From NCBI RefSeq assembly GCF_013408825.1, contig NZ_JACCBZ010000002.1, forward strand, positions 558,001-622,000: a stretch of DNA of 64,000 nt, in the 5' to 3' direction. Shown piece by piece: positions 8,428-17,134 of this stretch. This stretch comes from Mucilaginibacter tundrae (GTDB taxonomy: Bacteria; Bacteroidota; Bacteroidia; Sphingobacteriales; Sphingobacteriaceae). The position numbers and the translations under genes are program-made. Within the stretch, counting starts at the first letter, position 1, and each line of letters starts with the position of its first letter. The notes under the pieces were generated by a model. It did no database searches and had not been told where the DNA came from. It saw nothing but the letters and a program-made list of their open reading frames with translations.

Positions 8428-8612
8428 AACACGAACCCTTCGTTAACCTTTTTAAATCGGCATCAGGGCTGATCCGGGTAGCACAAGCCCAACTAAAAGC
8501 ACAACCTTTCATAGGATCAGAACGCAGCCGAGAGTTTTCTTTTGGTTACTTTTCTTTTGGCGGTCAAAAGAAAAGTGACGCTTAGCGCAGCGGTACCAGT
8601 AAAAGTTAAACG
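8428..8612. repeat. dispersed repeat, copy 2 (direct copy of 7283-7470)
   Basis: Starts right at the lipoprotein stop. The conserved core at 8529-8605 has GAGAGTTTTCTTTTGGTTAC, hairpin CTTTTCTTTTGG/TCAAAAGAAAAG, GCTTAGCGCAGCGGTACCAG and TAAAAG. Confidence 0.7.
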
Positions 8613-8690
8613 TTAATGCAATAATGGATCTGCCTATGTAGAGATTGCTTTGTTCCTTTACAGCAATGACGTGCATATTTGCAATTCCCC

Positions 8691-8784
8691 CTTGTCATTC
8701 TGAACGCAGCGAAGAATCTTCTGCTCCGGGCATAGTCCACTTTGCAAATCGAAGAAGATTCTTCGCTGCGCTCAGAATGACAAG
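8691..8784. repeat. long inverted repeat (32-base arms)
   Basis: Left arm 8691-8722 begins CTTGTCATTCTGAACGCAGC. Right arm 8753-8784 ends TCAGAATGACAAG. The arms match at 31 of 32 positions around a 30-base loop. This is an extragenic hairpin of REP/MITE-like type; no coding content. Confidence 0.85.
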
Positions 8785-8798
8785 GTAGGTAGCGAATC

Positions 8799-8830
8799 TT
8801 TCAACCGCCAAAATCCCCCCATTCACCGAC
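8799..8830 (+). promoter_or_regulatory. candidate LytTR-type operator, copy A
   Basis: CCCCCATTCACCGAC (8816-8830) is identical over 15 bases to 47621-47635 upstream of the LiaF/LytS/LytR operon. A degenerate upstream half-site (TTTCAACCGCC, 8799-8809) is spaced 21 bases from it, as in copy B. Both copies lie exactly 51 bases (end to start) before a TAnnTTTG-like box. LytTR regulators are known to bind direct repeats spaced about two helical turns apart; assignment to the LytR in this window is inference. Confidence 0.55.
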
Positions 8831-8880
8831 GATTTTTCAACCCTCCCCAATTAACCCTAACGGCAAGGCCATGATGTGTG

Positions 8881-8888
8881 CATTTTTG
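8881..8888 (+). promoter_or_regulatory. candidate -7 element downstream of operator copy A
   Basis: CATTTTTG differs from TAnnTTTG at one position and lies at the same distance from the operator as the exact match TAAATTTG does at 47686-47693. It ends 21 bases before the 32-codon ORF. Confidence 0.35.
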
Positions 8889-8909
8889 AGCCATAAACAA
8901 TCACATATT

Positions 8910-9008
8910 ATGGAAAAGCTATTAACTATCCACCTGATAAACGCCGCTTTGCACGCTGCCGAGCAACTGCACTCGATATTACTAACTATGGGTCACCTAG
9001 TAAAATAG
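8910..9008 (+). CDS. possible 32-residue small protein
   Basis: ATG at 8910 opens a 32-codon frame, MEKLLTIHLINAALHAAEQL then HSILLTMGHLVK, ending TAG at 9008. The composition (Leu, Ala, His, Ile) could form one amphipathic or membrane-associated helix. I do not recognise it. Support is contextual: a promoter-like box and an operator matching that of the LiaF operon lie upstream with matching spacing (ATG 80 bases after the operator here, 84 there). Alternatively the operator controls the DUF2945-like gene at 9111 and this frame is part of its leader. Too short to judge by codon use. Confidence 0.4.
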   Translation: MEKLLTIHLINAALHAAEQLHSILLTMGHLVK

Positions 9009-9110
9009 TCGCGCCATGGAACGGCTTATCAATCATTTATAATTTCCTGCAGATAAACCTTTTTCGAATTGCGGCAGCCTTTTTGCTTAACTGGTACTAA
9101 ACATACTATT

Positions 9111-9314
9111 ATGAAAAAGGGAGATAAAGTAGAATGGAACTGGGGCGCATCAAAAGCAGAAGGCACCATTGTAAAAGAATACGATAAGCCGGTTACCAAA
9201 ACCATTAAAGGCACCAAGGTAAAACGCAACGCAAGCAAGGATGAGCCAGCCTACGAGATTGAGCAGGAGAAAGGTAATACAGTAATCAAAAGCGAAAGCG
9301 AGTTGAAAAAATAG
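9111..9314 (+). CDS. DUF2945-like (HVA1/Tudor-fold) small protein
   Basis: A 67-residue basic/acidic protein, MKKGDKVEWNWGASKAEGTI, then KGTKVKRNASKDEPAYEIEQ and a lysine-ended tail. The pattern GDxVxWN.g...GxVv....PxxYxI is that of DUF2945, a small Tudor-like barrel called hypervirulence-associated domain in fungi; its bacterial role is not established. ATG 9111 is chosen over one 42 bases upstream because it begins the domain directly. It may be in one transcript with the 32-codon ORF at 8910-9008. The stop overlaps a hairpin-rich repeat that could end transcription. Confidence 0.75.
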   Translation: MKKGDKVEWNWGASKAEGTIVKEYDKPVTKTIKGTKVKRNASKDEPAYEIEQEKGNTVIKSESELKK

Positions 9315-9396
9315 CCCCATCCAACCCTCCCCGGGAGGGAGGGCTTTATAACTATAAAGTCAAAGTCTCCCCTACCGGGGGAGATTAGAGGGGGCT
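9313..9396. repeat. dispersed repeat, inverted partner of 10201-10307
   Basis: Runs AGCCCCATCCAACCCTCCCC, a hairpin CCCTCCCcgggaGGGAGGG, a loop, then GTCTCCCCTACCGGGGGAGA and AGAGGGGGCT. The reverse complement of 10201-10307 has the same blocks in the same order with a longer centre. Confidence 0.75.
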
Positions 9397-9422
9397 GGTT
9401 TGGTTATATCATTAATCTATCG

Positions 9423-9430
9423 CATTTTTG
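9423..9430 (+). promoter_or_regulatory. candidate -7 element, nearly leaderless ABC ATPase transcript
   Basis: CATTTTTG followed by C, one mismatch from TAnnTTTG, ends 4 bases before ATG at 9435. Confidence 0.3.
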
Positions 9431-9434
9431 CGCC

Positions 9435-10199
9435 ATGGCGAAACAACCCATTATTACCGTAAATAACCTGGTAAAAAATTACGGCGATTTTAATGCTGTA
9501 AAGGATATTAGTTTTGAAGTTTACGAGGGCGAGATATTCGGGCTGCTTGGCCCCAATGGCGCCGGGAAAACCACCACGTTAGAAATTATTGAAACCCTGC
9601 GCGATAAAACATCCGGTAACATAACCGTTGATGGGTTTGATATTGAAAAGGATGCCGCCAGTATCAAAAAACGTATCGGTGTACAGCTACAGGCAGCGGG
9701 ATATTATCCCAATCTAAATCTTTCTGAATTGATCGAGTTGTTCTCCGGCTTATACGGCGTTAACAAAACGCCTACCGAAATGCTGGAAAAAGTAGCATTG
9801 ACTGATAAAGCCAAAGCCAAATACAAAGAACTTTCCGGCGGACAAAAACAACGCTTCTCCATAGCTACTACTTTAATAAATGATCCGCGTATTATATTTT
9901 TGGATGAGCCGACTACAGGCCTTGACCCGCAGGCACGCCGCAATTTGTGGGATTTGATTAAAGAGATCCGCGATAGCGGGACTACCGTGGTGATTACCAC
10001 CCACTACATGGACGAAGCCGAAATACTATGCGACCGTGTGGCTTTTGTAGACGGCGGCCACATAATAGATATTGATACACCTGATAATTTTATTGATAAA
10101 CTGGTAGCATCCGGTTTCGAACGCAAGAAAGAAGTAAAGCTGGCCAACCTGGAAGATGTGTTTATTAATTTAACAGGTAAAGAGTGGAGAGAAGGGTAA
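9435..10199 (+). CDS. ABC-2 type exporter, ATP-binding subunit
   Basis: Powers export through the permease encoded next. Seen: 254 residues. Walker A GLLGPNGAGKTTTLE, Q-loop region RIGVQLQAAGYYPNL, signature LSGGQKQR, Walker B RIIFLDEPTTGLDP, D-loop and switch His (VVITTHYMDEAE) are all intact. The last 60 residues are short, as in CcmA/NatA-like subunits. The substrate (drug, ion, polysaccharide or lipid) cannot be read. Repeats in opposite orientation lie on both sides, separating it from its permease by 114 bases. Confidence 0.93.
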   Translation: MAKQPIITVNNLVKNYGDFNAVKDISFEVYEGEIFGLLGPNGAGKTTTLEIIETLRDKTSGNITVDGFDIEKDAASIKKRIGVQLQAAGYYPNLNLSELIELFSGLYGVNKTPTEMLEKVALTDKAKAKYKELSGGQKQRFSIATTLINDPRIIFLDEPTTGLDPQARRNLWDLIKEIRDSGTTVVITTHYMDEAEILCDRVAFVDGGHIIDIDTPDNFIDKLVASGFERKKEVKLANLEDVFINLTGKEWREG

Positions 10200-10200
10200 T

Positions 10201-10307
10201 AGCCCTCTCTAAATCTCCCCCGGTAAGGGAGACTTAATATTGAAATTTATAACTGATAATAATATTCCTTTAAAGCCCTCCCTTCCGGGGAGGGTTTGGG
10301 AGGGGCT
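10201..10307. repeat. dispersed repeat, inverted partner of 9313-9396
   Basis: Contains hairpins TCTCCCCCGGTAAGGGAGA and CCCTCCCttccGGGGAGGG joined by an AT-rich centre. It lies between ATPase and permease genes and ends 6 bases before the permease ATG, so it could affect translation or processing of the message. Confidence 0.75.
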
Positions 10308-10313
10308 GATAAG

Positions 10314-11450
10314 ATGAGCAAACCATACAGTAATTTTAATGCTACTTTGGCCATAGCCAAGGCCAGTTTCCGATCAATATTGCGCAGCCCTTCGGCAGTG
10401 ATATTTACGCTTTTGTTTCCGCTAATATTTATTTTGGTGTTCGGCTTTATTGGCGGCGGCGGTATAACTGTTGACGTTGGTGTGGCTAAAGGAAGCGATG
10501 TCAACAACCCTATCTACAAAGCATTGCAAAGTTCAAGCGTAATACATTTGGTTACTGATGAATCAGCCGATCAAATGAAAAAAGACCTGGCTAAAGGACA
10601 TTTGGATGCGGTATTGGATATCACTAAAAATACCGCCACCTGGCCGGTTTATGCTCCGGTACAGGGTAAACAACAACAACCGCCTTTTACAGTAAACGTA
10701 CAATATACCAGCGCTTCGCAGGAAAAAGGAAAGATCCTGAATTCACTGATCAGCGGAATGTTATTTAAAATGAATTCGGCCATGGCAGGCAACACACCGC
10801 CTGCCATGGCTGAACTAAAAGAAACCACCGTAACCGTCCGCGCCTATAAAACCATCGACTTTATTTTACCGGGACAGCTAGGTTTCTCATTACTAAGTAC
10901 CGGTGTTTTTGGTACGGCATTCGTGTTTTTAAGTCTTCGACAAACATTGGTTATCAAGCGTTTCTTCGCTACCCCGGTTAAGCGTTATAGTATTGTAGTG
11001 GGCGAGGCCATTGCGAGGATTACCTTCGCGCTGATCGGCGCTTCATTTATCTTACTGATCGGGCGGTTTGCCTTTGGTTTTACGCTGATACACGGGGTTG
11101 TTACTTTTATAAATATGCTTATCCTGTCGTTTATTGGGGTGGTGGTATTTATGGGCTTCGGGTTCACGGTATCAGGCATCGCCAAAAATGAAAGTACCGT
11201 GCCGCCAATTGCCAATTTGGTTACGTTGCCGCAATTCTTATTGTCGGGCACATTTTTCTCCATCACCGTTTTCCCAACGTGGCTGCAGCCTATTTGTAAG
11301 ATATTACCGCTAACTTTCCTCAACGATGCCATGCGCCAGGTAGCCTTCGAAGGCGCTAATTTGTGGGATGTTAGTCACCAGTTGTTTTACCTGTTGCTTT
11401 GGGGCATTGGTATTTACGCGGTGGCGGTTAAGGCGTTTAAGTGGGAGTAG
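10314..11450 (+). CDS. ABC-2 type exporter, permease subunit
   Basis: Membrane partner of the preceding ATPase. Seen: 378 residues. One N-terminal membrane segment (SAVIFTLLFPLIFILVFGFI), then a long extracytoplasmic domain of about 170 residues (ending near KTIDFILPG). Five further segments follow, including LGFSLLSTGVFGTAFVFL, ALIGASFILLIGRF, LILSFIGVVVFMGFGF and a C-terminal LLLWGIGIYAVAVKAF. This is the ABC2_membrane_3 (YhgE/NatB-like) plan. An in-frame ATG at 10296 lies inside the repeat and would add MGGADK; I choose 10314. Confidence 0.88.
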   Translation: MSKPYSNFNATLAIAKASFRSILRSPSAVIFTLLFPLIFILVFGFIGGGGITVDVGVAKGSDVNNPIYKALQSSSVIHLVTDESADQMKKDLAKGHLDAVLDITKNTATWPVYAPVQGKQQQPPFTVNVQYTSASQEKGKILNSLISGMLFKMNSAMAGNTPPAMAELKETTVTVRAYKTIDFILPGQLGFSLLSTGVFGTAFVFLSLRQTLVIKRFFATPVKRYSIVVGEAIARITFALIGASFILLIGRFAFGFTLIHGVVTFINMLILSFIGVVVFMGFGFTVSGIAKNESTVPPIANLVTLPQFLLSGTFFSITVFPTWLQPICKILPLTFLNDAMRQVAFEGANLWDVSHQLFYLLLWGIGIYAVAVKAFKWE

Positions 11451-11510
11451 ACACGATTTTAAGATTTTGGGATTGGCAAGATGATTTAATATCTTAGAGC
11501 AAATATTAAA

Positions 11511-11927
11511 ATGAAACCGATCTTTGTCACACTTTTTTTATTACATGCCTTAATCGGTTGTAATTATCCAGCTAAAATATCTAATCAAGTTAGTGATACT
11601 ACTTCTAATAACAATAAGCCGATGTCTAAAGCTGCAAGTGCTTTAGACGATAAAGTAATTAAATTATTAAATGCAGGTAACACTCAGGCGGCAACCAAAC
11701 TCATTGATAGTTCGATTATAAAAAATGATAAGGATGGATCTCTGTTCTACATAAAAGGATTCATCTATTCATACAATAAGCATTTTGAGGAAGCCATTTT
11801 ATGTGATCAAAGAGCTGAAGTATTGGGATTTAACAAACGGTTATGTTTGAGAAATATTTCTTTCTGCAAGGAATGCCTTCGCATTCAGTCCCACTTTAAT
11901 AAAAAAAATAACGTTTCCGCCCTTTAA
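11511..11927 (+). CDS. small lipoprotein with a TPR-like region, unknown function
   Basis: Not recognised. 138 residues: MKPIFVTLFLLHALIGC leader with lipobox LIGC, a Ser/Asn-rich linker, then a helical part (LDDKVIKLLNAGNTQAATKL, DGSLFYIKGFIYSYNKHFEE and AILCDQRAEVLG). Spacing is like one or two TPR units, so a TPR-like fold is inferred. It lies 60 bases after the ABC permease on the same strand and could be cotranscribed, though base use is more AT-rich than its neighbours. Repeats follow immediately. Confidence 0.65.
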   Translation: MKPIFVTLFLLHALIGCNYPAKISNQVSDTTSNNNKPMSKAASALDDKVIKLLNAGNTQAATKLIDSSIIKNDKDGSLFYIKGFIYSYNKHFEEAILCDQRAEVLGFNKRLCLRNISFCKECLRIQSHFNKKNNVSAL

Positions 11928-11943
11928 ATATATCTTAATTTAA

Positions 11944-12090
11944 AATCTCCTCAGGGTCTCTCGGAAAGGACCTTGAGCACGGTAAATTCGCAATGATGTT
12001 TACGTCTCCGCAGGGTCTATCGAAGAGGACCCTGAGTTCGACGTCGTTAAACACATCGCAGGGTCCTCTTCGAGAGACCCTGCGAGAACT
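11944..12090. repeat. three copies of a ~31-base palindromic unit
   Basis: Units at 11946-11977, 12005-12036 (direct) and 12056-12086 (inverted) share the core GCAGGGTC-(T)CTCGAAGAGG-ACCCTG. Each can fold on itself and they can also pair with each other. No gene in 11928-12273; the remainder holds part of another repeat (12092-12130) and the eno promoter. Confidence 0.7.
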
Positions 12091-12091
12091 A

Positions 12092-12130
12092 AGAATTCAT
12101 TAATTCTATAAATTCAGGTTCAGACAATCT
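12092..12130. repeat. half copy of the GTCTGAACC repeat upstream of eno
   Basis: AATTCATTAATTCTATAAAT followed by TCAGGTTCAGACAATCT nearly matches the right half of the complete palindromic element at 13621-13692, so eno has one copy on each side. Confidence 0.6.
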
Positions 12131-12204
12131 CGGTTCCAAAACCATCTTCCATATTAATTTACCGTTAATCTTTATTTATTTTCCCTGAGTTTTGTTTGAA
12201 AGTG

Positions 12205-12212
12205 TATATTTG
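12205..12212 (+). promoter_or_regulatory. candidate eno promoter (-7 element)
   Basis: TATATTTG matches TAnnTTTG exactly; two TTTG words lie at 12191-12198, closer than the usual 19-21 bases for a -33 element. Leader of about 60 bases. Confidence 0.4.
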
Positions 12213-12213
12213 A

Positions 12214-13569
<1,356 letters not shown>

Positions 13570-13593
13570 TAATAGACGATTGATTCGAATAGG

Positions 13594-13622
13594 AAAAAGC
13601 CGACCTTACGTCGGCTTTTTTT
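13594..13622 (+). terminator. Rho-independent terminator of eno
   Basis: AAAAAGCCGAC (13594-13604), loop CTTAC, GTCGGCTTTTT (13610-13620), then further T. Perfect 11-base stem ending in a T-run; the flanking A-run makes it potentially bidirectional. Confidence 0.9.
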
Positions 13623-13692
13623 GTCTGAACCTGGATTCTAGAATTAATAGAATTCTGTAAATTCTTTAATTCTAAAATTCAGGTTCAGACAA
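13621..13692. repeat. complete palindromic GTCTGAACC repeat between eno and lspA
   Basis: Ends TTGTCTGAACCTGGATT and AATTCAGGTTCAGACAA are inverted copies with one mismatch. The centre is an AT-rich string of GAATT/AATTC words (CTAGAATTAATAGAATTC). The right end runs into the lspA promoter. Confidence 0.75.
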
Positions 13693-13697
13693 TCTGT

Positions 13698-13705
13698 TAT
13701 CTTTG
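13698..13705 (+). promoter_or_regulatory. candidate lspA -7 element, nearly leaderless transcript
   Basis: TATCTTTG followed by C matches TAnnTTTG exactly and ends 5 bases before ATG at 13711. Confidence 0.45.
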
Positions 13706-13710
13706 CCCCA

Positions 13711-14229
13711 ATGAAATCAAACAAATTCATCAGAGCTTCTATCATCATCATTATACTGGCCTTTAATATCGGTTGCGACCAGGTTTCTAAAACCATTGCG
13801 CGTAAGGACCTGCCGGATAACAAGGTTATCGGATTTTTAGCCAACCATGTAACACTAGAGAAAACAGAAAATACCGGTGCTTTTTTAAGCATGGGCGATA
13901 GCCTTGGCGGCCCGGTTAAGTACATATTGCTAATGGCATTGCCTTTATTAGCGTTATTAGCAGCTCTGGTTTATATCATCATTAAAACTGATATTACTAA
14001 ATACACTTTATTGGGTATTATTATGGTTATTGGCGGCGGTGTGGGTAATCTTTACGATCGTGTATTACATGGTTCGGTGACGGATTTTATGCATATTGAT
14101 TTTATTATCTTCCAAACAGGCGTATTTAACGTTGCCGATATGTCTATTATGGCAGGGATGGGATTTATTTTGGTTGATTCCTATTTAAAGCGGAAAGAGG
14201 CAAAGGAAAATATTGCTATTGAAAGTTAA
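13711..14229 (+). CDS. lspA: lipoprotein signal peptidase (signal peptidase II)
   Basis: Inner-membrane aspartyl protease that cleaves prolipoproteins before the lipidated Cys. Many such substrates are encoded in this window. Seen: 172 residues, four hydrophobic segments, DQVSKTIARKDL near the N-terminus, GGVGNLYDRVLHGSVTDFMH with the first catalytic Asp, and FNVADMSIMAG with the second. Length and both aspartates are normal. It is monocistronic by promoter and spacing. Confidence 0.95.
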   Translation: MKSNKFIRASIIIIILAFNIGCDQVSKTIARKDLPDNKVIGFLANHVTLEKTENTGAFLSMGDSLGGPVKYILLMALPLLALLAALVYIIIKTDITKYTLLGIIMVIGGGVGNLYDRVLHGSVTDFMHIDFIIFQTGVFNVADMSIMAGMGFILVDSYLKRKEAKENIAIES

Positions 14230-14439
14230 TATCACCGTGCGTCATTAGCGAAGCATGGCGATCCTCCACGCAATAATCCGCTCATAAAGGCGCGGATTTG
14301 CTTTGTTCTTAATAATGGCATATGTGGAAATTAAATCTTATAAAGTAGAAAATTCCATATATACATTACTCCCTGACCACCAGTTAAAAAAATAAAAAAA
14401 AACTAACGGTTAAACCTTAAATCTCTAATCTCTAATACC

Positions 14440-14447
14440 TACCTTTG
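14440..14447 (+). promoter_or_regulatory. candidate purH promoter (-7 element)
   Basis: TACCTTTG followed by C matches TAnnTTTG, 21 bases before the ATG at 14469. The gap 14230-14439 also holds a hairpin AATCCGC/GCGGATT near 14276-14300 but no gene. Confidence 0.45.
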
Positions 14448-14468
14448 CGGCTCAAAAATTTATTGCAA

Positions 14469-15995
14469 ATGAGCCAATCTGTTCAAATAAAAAACGCCTT
14501 AATTTCTGTTTATTACAAAGACAATCTTGAGCCGCTTATTTATGAGTTAAACCGCCTGGGTGTGAAAATTTATTCTACCGGCGGAACTGAAACTTTTATA
14601 CGTAGCCTTGGGGTTGATGTAATTGCTGTTGAGGACCTTACCTCTTACCCCTCAATATTAGGCGGCCGTGTAAAAACGCTGCACCCAAAGGTATTTGGTG
14701 GTATTTTGGCCCGCAGAAATTTTGAAAGTGACGAGCAGCAACTAGCGCAATACGAGATCCCCGAAATAGATTTGGTTATTGTTGATCTTTACCCATTTGA
14801 AGAAACCGTAAAATCAGGCGCAGGCGCTGATGATGTGATCGAAAAGATCGACATCGGTGGTATTTCTTTGATCCGTGCTGCAGCTAAGAATTTTAAAGAT
14901 GTGGTGATCTTAGCTTCTAAAGATGACTATACCGAATTAGAAGGCATGCTGAAAACACAGGAAGGTACCACTACTTTCGATCAGCGCCGTACATTCGCGC
15001 AAAAAGCATTCAACATATCATCAAACTATGATACTGCCATCTTCCAGTACTTTAACCAGGAAGAGCCGATGCCGGTATTTAAACAAAGCATCCAAACCAG
15101 CCAAACTTTACGTTATGGCGAAAACCCGCATCAAGAAGGTGTTTTCTACGGCAATTTAGATGCAATGTTCACCAAATTACACGGCAAGGAATTATCATAC
15201 AACAATTTAGTTGATGTTGATGCCGCTGTAGCCTTAATTGATGAGTTTACCGAGCCTACTATCGCCATATTAAAACATACCAATGCTTGCGGTATTGCGT
15301 CACGCAACTTTATTAAAGAGGCTTGGATCGATGCTTTGGCCTGTGACCCGGTTTCTGCATTTGGCGGTGTGATCATTGCTAATGACGAGATCAATGCGGA
15401 AACAGCTACCGAGATCAGTAAAATATTTTACGAAGTATTGATCGCCCCTGCTTATACTGATGAAGCGGTGCAAATTCTACAATCTAAAAAGAACCGCATC
15501 ATCCTTGTTCGCCAAACGGTTGAATTGCCAACCAAGCAATTTAAAACCTTATTAAACGGCGTTATCGAGCAGGACAAAGATTCAATTATTGAAGGCCCGG
15601 CTCAAATGACATCTGTTACCGATAAAAAAGCTACCGAGCACGAATTGAAAGATCTTTTCTTCGCCAATAAAGTAGTTAAGCATACTAAATCAAACACCAT
15701 CGTATTCGCTAAAAACAACCAGTTAATGTCGAGCGGCGTGGGTCAAACTTCAAGGGTTGATTCATTAAAGCAAGCCATCATAAAAGCTGAAAGTTTTGGG
15801 TTTGATCTAAAAGGGGCGGTAATGGCATCCGATGCATTTTTTCCGTTCCCTGATTGTGTCGAAATTGCTGCCGATGCAGGAATAACTGCCGTATTACAAC
15901 CAGGCGGATCTATTAAAGATCAGGATTCTATCGATATGTGCAACCAAAAAGGCATCGCTATGGTAACTACCGGCGTACGCCATTTTAAACATTAA
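14469..15995 (+). CDS. purH: bifunctional AICAR transformylase / IMP cyclohydrolase
   Basis: Catalyses the last two steps of de novo IMP synthesis. Seen: 508 residues. The N-terminal MGS-like IMP cyclohydrolase domain has YSTGGTETFIRSLG, GGRVKTLHPKVFGGILARR and DLVIVDLYPFEETV. The C-terminal AICARFT domain has LRYGENPHQEGVFYG, ILKHTNACGIASR (catalytic Lys-His), SAFGGVIIANDEI and AMASD-like VMASDAFFPFPDCVEIAADA, ending VTTGVRHFKH. An in-frame start 24 bases upstream overlaps the promoter box, so ATG 14469 (MSQSVQIK) is used. Confidence 0.97.
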   Translation: MSQSVQIKNALISVYYKDNLEPLIYELNRLGVKIYSTGGTETFIRSLGVDVIAVEDLTSYPSILGGRVKTLHPKVFGGILARRNFESDEQQLAQYEIPEIDLVIVDLYPFEETVKSGAGADDVIEKIDIGGISLIRAAAKNFKDVVILASKDDYTELEGMLKTQEGTTTFDQRRTFAQKAFNISSNYDTAIFQYFNQEEPMPVFKQSIQTSQTLRYGENPHQEGVFYGNLDAMFTKLHGKELSYNNLVDVDAAVALIDEFTEPTIAILKHTNACGIASRNFIKEAWIDALACDPVSAFGGVIIANDEINAETATEISKIFYEVLIAPAYTDEAVQILQSKKNRIILVRQTVELPTKQFKTLLNGVIEQDKDSIIEGPAQMTSVTDKKATEHELKDLFFANKVVKHTKSNTIVFAKNNQLMSSGVGQTSRVDSLKQAIIKAESFGFDLKGAVMASDAFFPFPDCVEIAADAGITAVLQPGGSIKDQDSIDMCNQKGIAMVTTGVRHFKH

Positions 15996-16100
15996 TAAAA
16001 CAATACTTAATTACACGATTTGATACGAATTATTAAAAATCAGAGTTATATTTAACAATTCGCTTTTAACTGAATCGTGCTTTAATTCAAAAAAATACAA

Positions 16101-17123
16101 ATGGGTTTATTTAATTTTTTCACGCAAGAAATTGCCATTGACTTAGGTACCGCAAATACCCTCATCATACATAATGATAAAGTTGTTGTAGACGAACCGT
16201 CTATCGTGGCTTTCGATCGCACAACAAACAAAGTGATCGCTATCGGTCGCCAGGCTATGCAAATGGAAGGCAAAACGCACGATAATATCCGTACCGTTCG
16301 CCCGCTTAAAGATGGTGTAATTGCCGACTTTAACGCTGCCGAGCACATGATACGCGGCATGATAAAAATGATTAACCCGGGCAAAGGATGGTTCTTCCCC
16401 TCATTGCGTATGGTTATCTGTATCCCATCCGGTATTACCGAGGTTGAAAAACGTGCCGTACGTGACAGCGCAGAAATTGCAGGAGCTAAAGAAGTTTACT
16501 TAATACACGAACCAATGGCGGCTGCCGTAGGTATCGGTATTGATGTGGAAGAGCCAATGGGCAACATGATCATCGATATTGGCGGGGGTACTACCGAGAT
16601 CGCGGTTATCGCTTTATCAGGTATCGTTTGCGATCAATCTATCCGCGTTGCGGGTGATAACTTCGACTCAGATATCGTTCAATACATCCGCCGCCAGCAC
16701 AACATCATGATCGGTGACCGTACTGCCGAGAAAATCAAAATTGAAGTTGGTGCAGCTTTGCCTGAACTGGCAGATCCGCCGGCTGATTTTGCCGTACAAG
16801 GCCGTGATTTAATGACGGGCGTACCAAAACAGATCATGGTATCATATACCGAGATCGCGCATTGCCTGGATAAATCTATCTCTAAAATAGAAGAAGCGAT
16901 CCTTAAAGCATTAGAGATCACTCCACCAGAACTATCTGCTGATATTTACCAAACAGGTATCTACTTAACAGGTGGTGGCGCGTTATTACGTGGCTTAGAT
17001 AAACGTGTGGCATCAAAAACAAAGCTACCCGTGCACGTTGCCGAAGATCCTCTTCGTGCCGTGGTACGTGGTACCGGTACAGCGCTAAAAAATATTGGTA
17101 ATTTTAAATTCTTAATGCAATAA
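16101..17123 (+). CDS. mreB: rod shape-determining actin homologue MreB
   Basis: Forms membrane-bound filaments that direct lateral cell-wall synthesis. Seen: 340 residues. N-terminal FFTQEIAIDLGTANTLI (membrane-binding start then phosphate-1 loop), IGRQAMQMEGKTHDNI, VICIPSGITEVEKRAVRDSA, the phosphate-2 loop NMIIDIGGGTTEIAVI, and the adenosine loop YLTGGGALLRGLDKRV. It starts the mreB-mreC-mreD-mrdA-rodA cluster. A hairpin and heptamer-repeat region separates it from mreC. Confidence 0.97.
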   Translation: MGLFNFFTQEIAIDLGTANTLIIHNDKVVVDEPSIVAFDRTTNKVIAIGRQAMQMEGKTHDNIRTVRPLKDGVIADFNAAEHMIRGMIKMINPGKGWFFPSLRMVICIPSGITEVEKRAVRDSAEIAGAKEVYLIHEPMAAAVGIGIDVEEPMGNMIIDIGGGTTEIAVIALSGIVCDQSIRVAGDNFDSDIVQYIRRQHNIMIGDRTAEKIKIEVGAALPELADPPADFAVQGRDLMTGVPKQIMVSYTEIAHCLDKSISKIEEAILKALEITPPELSADIYQTGIYLTGGGALLRGLDKRVASKTKLPVHVAEDPLRAVVRGTGTALKNIGNFKFLMQ

Positions 17124-17134
17124 CGTAGATTTAA

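Noticed and set aside
9313..10307. Composite transposon carrying the ABC ATPase
   Set aside because: The flanking elements are short, contain no transposase, and no target-site duplication was visible; kept only as a repeat observation.
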